Source: Mesostigma viride (lineage: Eukaryota > Streptophyta > Mesostigmatophyceae > Mesostigmatales > Mesostigmataceae). From it: a stretch of 64,000 nt of DNA. Made by a program: the position numbers and the translations under genes. Shown piece after piece: positions 59,201 through 64,000 of this stretch. Location of the stretch: assembly GCA_009746045.1 (NCBI GenBank), contig RPFO01000164.1, positions 724,712 to 788,711 of the forward strand. Direction: 5' to 3'. The notes beneath the pieces are model-generated. The model had not been told where the DNA came from and did no database searches. It saw only the letters and a list, made by a program, of their open reading frames with translations. How positions within the stretch are numbered: the stretch's first letter is position 1; each line of letters begins with the position of its first letter.

Positions 59201-60598
59201 GCACGCACTGAGGTACTGCCCTTGATTGCGCGCCTTCATGATTCGCAGACCAAGGGTCTGCTTCTGTGGTTTTGCGCTCACCCTCGCGTCGTTCACTGGC
59301 TCCGGGGCGCTCTTCCGGCTCAGGTCCGGCTGGCCGCCGAGGGCCACGACGAACGCATCCAGTCGGCCTTGGCGCAGCTGGTCCCGGGCCCCGACCTCCC
59401 GCCACATGCTATTCGCATTGCCTCCCTGCCTGCACGGATGGGTGGCTGCGGTCTGACTCGTGCCGCCCGGCTGGCCCCAGCAGCATTTTTGGGCTCCGTC
59501 GCTCAGTCGTGGGCGGAAAGCTGCCGGCTCCTGCCCCTTTTGGCAACAGCAGCGCCTGACCTCCTGGACCCCAGCAGCCCTTTGCCCTTCGTCACCGCCA
59601 TCCAGGAGGCCTATGCTGAGATCCAGCAGGCCTGTTCTCCCGTCCGTGCCGCTCAGGCGGTACAGCGCCACCTCCCTCGCGGCACTCCCTCGGTCGCCTC
59701 CGTTCAATCTCCCGCCGCATTCCCTGCTCGCGTCATCGATAAACACCAGAAAACCTACGCGGGTATTCTGCACACGGCTGATTGGATTGCTCTTTTCGCG
59801 GACCTCAACGCCCAGGGACGTGCGTGGCTGTTCTCGCTTTCCTTGCGGAGTGTGGGCTCGGCGTACCTTCGTGCTCTTCCCATGGCCCCCCCATTCGCCT
59901 TGGCTCCCAGCCACTACTCGGTGGCGCTCCGGCACCAGCTATTTGCCCCGCAGCCTCTTGTTCCGGCCGGGCGGCCTTGTGGTAGCTGTGGGCAGCCGCT
60001 GGATCCCACGGGGACTCACTACCTTGCCTGCATGGGGGGCCAACAGAATCAGAATTGGTATTTGTATTTGCACACTGTCCTCCTGACGGTGGTGCTCGCC
60101 ATGATCCGGTCGGTTTTCCCCCACGCGAACATCCGGTCCGAGGATGCGGATGGCGCTGCCTTCTATTCCCCCAACCACCGGCCTGACATCGTGGTGCTGG
60201 ACTTTGAGGGGGGTGGCCGGCATCTGCTTATTGACGTTTCGGTGGCGCGGCCCTTGGCTCTTAGCCACGTGGCTGGGGCCTCCCTCACGGCAGGTTACAC
60301 GGCGGACCGGGCGGAGCGGGCCAAGCTCCTGGCCTACGGCGACGTCGGGCACCATCGTGTGGTGCCCTTTGTCCTGGAGGAGTTTGGGGCCATGGGGCCC
60401 CTGACCTCCGCCTTCTTCAAGGAGTGTTGCCGGCTCCGGGAGGACCGGCTGGACCTGGAGGGCCAGCGGGCCCCATGGTCGGCGCGGACCTGGACGTCAT
60501 ATTGGCGTCAGCGCTTGTCGGTGGCGCTGACTCGGGCCATGGCTGACATCATGCTCCGCCGTACGCGGGCTGATTTTGCGGTGCAGCAGGGCTATTAG
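56233..60598 (+). mobile_element. RLE-type non-LTR retrotransposon with RING-H2 finger, RT and PD-(D/E)XK endonuclease
   Basis: Coding is in three overlapping frames: 56233-57700, about 57650-58440 and 58430-60598. Frame shifts fall in C-rich runs (about 57630-57690; C8 at 58434-58441). N-terminal: unknown region, RING-H2 finger (CAICLEPFRPGDG ... CGHTFHQACIA ... CPLC; about residues 217-258), Pro-rich linker, C2H2-like fingers (CQHLRAVH). RT: TGPSGWRYEHL, GKVRPIACGEVLRKL, motif A VVKVDCHNAFNSLSR, motif B GTQQGDPLGPLYFA, motif C YLDDIYLLG. C-terminal: CCHC-like CGSCGQPLDPTGTHYLAC, then RPDIVVLDFEGG and LLIDVSV, the restriction-like endonuclease. These elements retrotranspose by target-primed reverse transcription. 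The 3' UTR runs to about 60735. Confidence 0.9.
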
Positions 60599-60735
60599 GT
60601 TCCTCCCGTTAGGCGTTTCCATTGGTCTTATCGTAGTATAGAGCTTTGACATGGCTCTGTATATAGGTTTATAGCTGGGCGTTTGCTTTGGTTTGAGTGA
60701 TTTCACTCTGCTGTAAGTAATTATATTTTTAATAT
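60599..60735 (+). mobile_element. 3' UTR and end of the RLE LINE
   Basis: Matches the 3' end of the truncated copy at 30558-30690, ending ATTATATTTTTAA then an ATAT run. No poly(A) tail is present. Confidence 0.8.
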
Positions 60736-61048
60736 ATATGGATACTGTATTTGGATACTGGGTTGTTTATCAATTCTGGTTTTAATTTATTTAGTGTACC
60801 TGGTGTTGGCATGCCAACTCAGTGCTAAACTACTTTATGCACAATGATGCAACTTGATGCTATATATAGTGACGTGCCACGATGTAACTTTATTAACTTC
60901 ACCATTAGTCATGGGGTCAATAGGATTGCTCATTATGCCATGTTAACATGAACCATGGGTTACGTAATAGTGAAAACAGTAATCATGATGCTCCACTTGA
61001 AGTCTCCAACATGGTCATGTTTGGAATTTTATTGATCATATTCACAAT
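60736..61048. other. AT-rich spacer, no gene recognised
   Basis: Lies between the LINE 3' end and the SINE target site. No coding or repeat features were identified. Confidence 0.4.
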
Positions 61049-61509
61049 ATATGAAAAGAGACAACAAACGTGGAAGCATGGCACGCCGAGGCCGATAATA
61101 TATTCTGATCAGACACTCCGCAAAGGTGAAAACCTTTGCGTTCAGTGCCAGGCCGCGGAAAACGCGGAAAACGCGATCTGCAAATGAATCCGACCGGAAT
61201 CGAACTGGGGACCTCTCGCACCAATTTTGCTGACTATAGGACGGACGTCTCCGGTTACCATGGCATCGCCAACTTACACCTACAGTCATCCGCAAAAGTT
61301 CTCCTGTCCGGGGAGTGATGCAAGCCTTTCGGATTTGGTACTAGATAAATCACTCGAGATCTGTGTGTAGGAGTACTACACACGTGTCTGCACGCGAGAC
61401 TTGTTCAGTCTCGCACCGTGAGACGGGCTGAACACGGCTGAATCCTTCTTTTTAGTAGAAGGGGGCGTAGCCGGTATAATATATGTGTGAAATATGAAAA
61501 GAGACAACA
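61049..61509 (-). mobile_element. SINE with 18-bp target-site duplication
   Basis: The 425-bp insert 61067-61491 is flanked by ATATGAAAAGAGACAACA at 61049-61066 and 61492-61509. On the minus strand it contains a tRNA-like region with box B GTTCGATTCC, preceded by a box A-like TAGGTGTAAGTTGG, and a tail with CGCAAAGG/CCTTTGCG that can fold. A related copy lies at 5705-5965 in the opposite orientation. Confidence 0.85.
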
Positions 61510-61511
61510 TC

Positions 61512-61544
61512 TTTGGCAAGCATGATCATATCATGCTTGCCAAA
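61512..61544. repeat. Perfect 15-bp stem hairpin near right end of the 14.4-kb insertion
   Basis: TTTGGCAAGCATGAT, loop CAT, and its exact reverse complement. It lies about 100 bp inside the right terminal inverted repeat. Confidence 0.7.
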
Positions 61545-61647
61545 CATATGAATGATATTGACCATGTCCAGAAACCATGTTTGCCAATGGTGCATTTAGG
61601 ATACATTTGAAGCCGTGCAAATGTATCCTAATCCGGTAAAACCACCC

Positions 61648-63311
61648 TGCAAAATGCTTCGCTGTGGTAGCGGCATGCTTGTCAGCAATGGGGATCAACT
61701 CAACCCATTTGCTAAAGCTCTCCACGCATACCATGACATAGAGGTTGCCGTCAGGGCTCTCCTGAAACGGCCCGCACAGATCGACGTGCCAGCGATAAAA
61801 CAAGCCCTTGATGGGAAGCGACATCAGCTCCTTGGCACCATGATCTGCGCTAAAGTTAGCCTTGGTTCGAGCACACGGGACACAGCTGGCCACTACCTGG
61901 GCCACTGTGTGTCGCATGTTATTCCACCAATAGCTGGTCCGTACGAGGCTGAGCGTGCGATTGCCACCCAAGTGACCATACCGCTCGTGGTACGCCTGCA
62001 CTATAGCAACGCGCTTGTCAGGCGGTGGGACGACCACCCTACGCTTGCCCAACAGCTTGTACAAAACCCCGTCTTCCCAACCATAGGTTGCAGCCCTGTG
62101 CTGCACCCTGTTCAACTCCGTCGCCTTCTGAGCAGGAGTCCAATCGACTGGAGTATAGGAGTCAAGACAGCACCCTGCACTTGCTCCAAAACTCGACCAT
62201 CTAGCCAGATATCAGCGGTGTAGCAATCAGCAAGAGAGCTCCGCGCTAAGAGAGCCTGCATAGCGATCAGCTGCTGCAGAGAAGGATCAATGTCAAAGGA
62301 CAGAGACCTACCCTCTTCCATAGCGCACGTACACAGCTTTGGATGGCGTGAATGGCGACGGCCGCACCGGGTCGTCGCTGATGCCGAAGTCCGCCACAGA
62401 GTACTCGACACTGCGCCACCACGCCTCCTCCTCATCGTCGGCCGCATACCCAGCAGCGTTCACAAAGACCACAGAACCCGACGAGCCCTCGGCACCCATG
62501 GCCCGGGCTCCAGTGTGGTCAACAGTGGTAGGCATGGCGTATCGGGATAGCACATCGGCGTTGACATGGTCCTTGCCGGCCCGATGCACAATGGTCATGT
62601 GGTACTCCTGGATAATCATGGCCCATCGGGCAAGCTTACCCGTCAGGTTGGTGTTGGTCATAATTTAGCCACTGAAGCGGCTGGTGATCTGTCACCAGAG
62701 TAAACACGCGCCCAAATAAATACGGGCGAAAGTGCTTGATGGCCCACACCACAGCCAGTGCCTCCCCCTCATAGGAAGAATACCGGCTCTCCGCTGGGTT
62801 GTTGCTGTGACTAGCATAAGCAATAACGTGCTCGCGCCCATCACCATCCTTTTGCGCCAAGACCGCACCCAGTCCTACCTTGGACCAGTCGGTATATAAC
62901 ACAAATGGCAAAGCATAGTCAGGGGCGCGCAGAATCGGTGCCGACGTGAGCTCCTGCTTGATTGTCTCGATGGCGCGTTGCTGTGCGGGACCCCACGCCC
63001 ACACGCACCCCTTCTTGAGTAACTCGGTCAAGGGCTTCACCTTGCTGCTGAAGTTCTCAATGTAACCTCGGTAATAGCCAGCCAAACCCAACTACGCCCG
63101 CACCCCTGAGACATCCGTGGGTACGGCGGCCTGCGCAATGGATTCGACCTTGGCGGCATCAGGCGTCCGGCCACCCGGCACAATCTGATGACCAAGGAAT
63201 GAGAGGGTCCGCTGGGCGAACTTGCACTTCTCAGGGTGCAGCCGCATATTATGCTCCTCGAGAGCCAAGCGAACCTGCTCCAAGTGCGCCAGGTGCTCCT
63301 CAAATGTTGCG
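61648..63311 (-). pseudogene. Ty3/gypsy pol N-terminal part: RT thumb, RNase H, integrase zinc finger and first catalytic Asp
   Basis: Reading leftward on the minus strand: EEHLAHLEQVRLALEEHNMRL and FLGHQIVPGGRTPD (RT end), an in-frame TAG stop (63093-63095), then LGLAGYYRGYI. RNase H follows (LYTDWSKVGLGAVLAQ, SRYSSYEGEALAVVWAIKHF, VTDHQPLQWL), then the linker HRAGKDHVNADVLSR. The integrase H2C2 finger (HERYGHLGGNRTL ... CVPCARTK) and WHVDLCGPF (first catalytic Asp) end it. The gene stops at KHFA where the 14.4-kb insertion enters. Most of RT, protease and gag are absent beyond 63311. Confidence 0.88.
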
Positions 63312-63590
63312 CTAACCCTTCAACTGTCAAAACTCGAACCACGAGAACGGACTGAGTTTGGGTATCTTTGTGCGCCTGAGAGTAACTAGCCAAATAACAT
63401 TTTCTGGCCCACCCTTGGAACCAAGCATGCTTTTATATCAAATAATGTTTGGGAAATTTGGTTGGTCACATATCCATGCCCTACACCTGCTAAAAATAGC
63501 ACCCCCCTCAGGGGGGTACAGTGCACATGGGGTTGGAGACATATATAATGAATTATCGACCATTTACACAAATCAGTTGGCCCTGGCCTT
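63312..63590. other. Spacer beyond the gypsy truncation, no gene recognised
   Basis: Gypsy homology ends abruptly at about 63311. Nothing is recognised until the next LINE fragment. Confidence 0.4.
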
Positions 63591-64000
63591 TTAAAGGCAG
63601 GTTATTATAATCATCAAGCCCAGCTCCTCGACCTCGACCAACGCCTTCAAGCCACCGCCAACGCCCTTGAGAGCTTGCATGACACCGCCGGCCTCACCGC
63701 CCAGGCGGTGAAGGACATCGCCGCCCAGCCGGCGCCTGCTGGCTCGGCCGGCGATGCTCCCTCCACCTGGGCGGACTTGCTTAAGCAGCACACCACCTCC
63801 ACCACCTCCACCATCTCGGCACAACTCAAGCAACAAGCCCTCGACCTTCGCGAGGAAGCCGACATCGCCCGGCGCAGCCACAATGTCATCGTCAAGCACT
63901 TCGACCAGCAGGCAGGTGAGACCTCCACGAGCCTTCTTGAGGCATTTAAGCGCGCCATTCTTGCCCCCATGTTACTCACTGGTGAGCTGGACATGTCGGC
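63591..64000 (+). CDS. LINE ORF1-like fragment, running off the window
   Basis: One frame is open from about 63591 to the end: QLLDLDQRLQATANALESL (coiled coil), APSTWADLLKQHTTS, ALDLREEADIARRSHNVIV, QQAGETSTSLLEAFKRAIL. It is homologous to the decayed minus-strand ORF1 at 43.3-43.6 kb and less damaged. No start Met is visible, so the 5' end may be missing. The protein probably binds RNA in the LINE ribonucleoprotein. Confidence 0.55.

Larger units (their letters stand above)
47218..61650. mobile_element. 14.4-kb TIR-flanked insertion (giant nested DNA transposon candidate)
   Basis: 47221 begins GGGTGGTTTTACCGGATTAG and 61647 ends with the reverse complement; 29 bp at each end match perfectly. 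The element is flanked by TGC at 47218-47220 and 61648-61650. Subterminal AGGATACATTT motifs occur again about 10-40 bp inside both ends. The two flanks are the two halves of one gypsy integrase in the same orientation, so this is a real insertion. The superfamily is unassigned: a 3-bp duplication occurs in CACTA and PIF/Harbinger elements, but the ends are not CACTA. No DDE transposase was recognised. Confidence 0.75.

Noticed and set aside
47218-61650. Assigning the giant insertion to CACTA or PIF/Harbinger
   Set aside because: The 3-bp duplication fits either, but the ends are not CACTA, the target is not TWA, and no matching transposase was recognised.

Overview
This window looks like nuclear DNA of a green alga, probably one with flagella. 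Every gene I could assemble is split by spliceosomal introns: GT-AG, plus two GC-AG introns required by reading frame. One gene encodes a plastid LIR1-type protein, a green-lineage family. Two small exons match the ciliary protein CFAP299. TGTAA, the usual algal polyadenylation signal, follows several genes. Exons are GC-rich; the DNA between genes is AT-rich and full of repeats. No prokaryotic features were seen. All exon models were built by eye from splice consensus, frame continuity and family motifs, so individual boundaries may be off.

Layout. 1-2.9 kb: minus-strand secreted cupredoxin/DUF305-type gene, 3' end not found. 3.55-5.1 kb: plus-strand LIR1. 5.6-7.7 kb: SINE and LINE debris. 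8.2-11.5 kb: minus-strand LSM1, with a 640-bp GA repeat in an intron. 12.7-18.1 kb: plus-strand sarcosine-oxidase-like flavoenzyme, with mini- and microsatellites in three introns. 18.1-21.7 kb: dispersed repeats, including a 510-bp inverted-repeat element. 21.7-30.0 kb: minus-strand PPR protein gene with about 108 copies of a 36-bp minisatellite in one intron. 30.5-31.0 kb: a truncated retrotransposon copy with a 16-bp target duplication. 31.5-39.8 kb: plus-strand leishmanolysin-type (M8) secreted protein with extra extracellular domains and a 440-bp G tract in an intron. 39.8-44.5 kb: dispersed repeats, a 1.74-kb TTAA-flanked element and decayed LINE ORF1 sequence. 46.2-63.3 kb: a Ty3/gypsy pol gene on the minus strand, split inside its integrase core. 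63.6-64.0 kb: start of another LINE ORF1-like fragment.

The most unusual structure is the 14,427-bp insertion that splits the gypsy integrase (47,221-61,647). Its two ends are perfect 29-bp inverted repeats flanked by a 3-bp TGC duplication. It carries a polyglutamine ORF, a large unrecognised ORF, two in-frame CFAP299-like exons, several complex satellites, a nearly complete restriction-enzyme-like-endonuclease LINE whose first protein has a RING-H2 finger, and a SINE with its own 18-bp target duplication. It reads as a giant nested DNA transposon that may have captured host exons.

Host genes appear independent of one another: RNA decay (LSM1), organelle RNA processing (PPR), photosynthetic electron-transfer regulation (LIR1), amine oxidation and secreted or surface proteins. 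A recurring theme is long tandem arrays inside introns. Two unrelated genes also carry short duplications spanning a 5' splice site.
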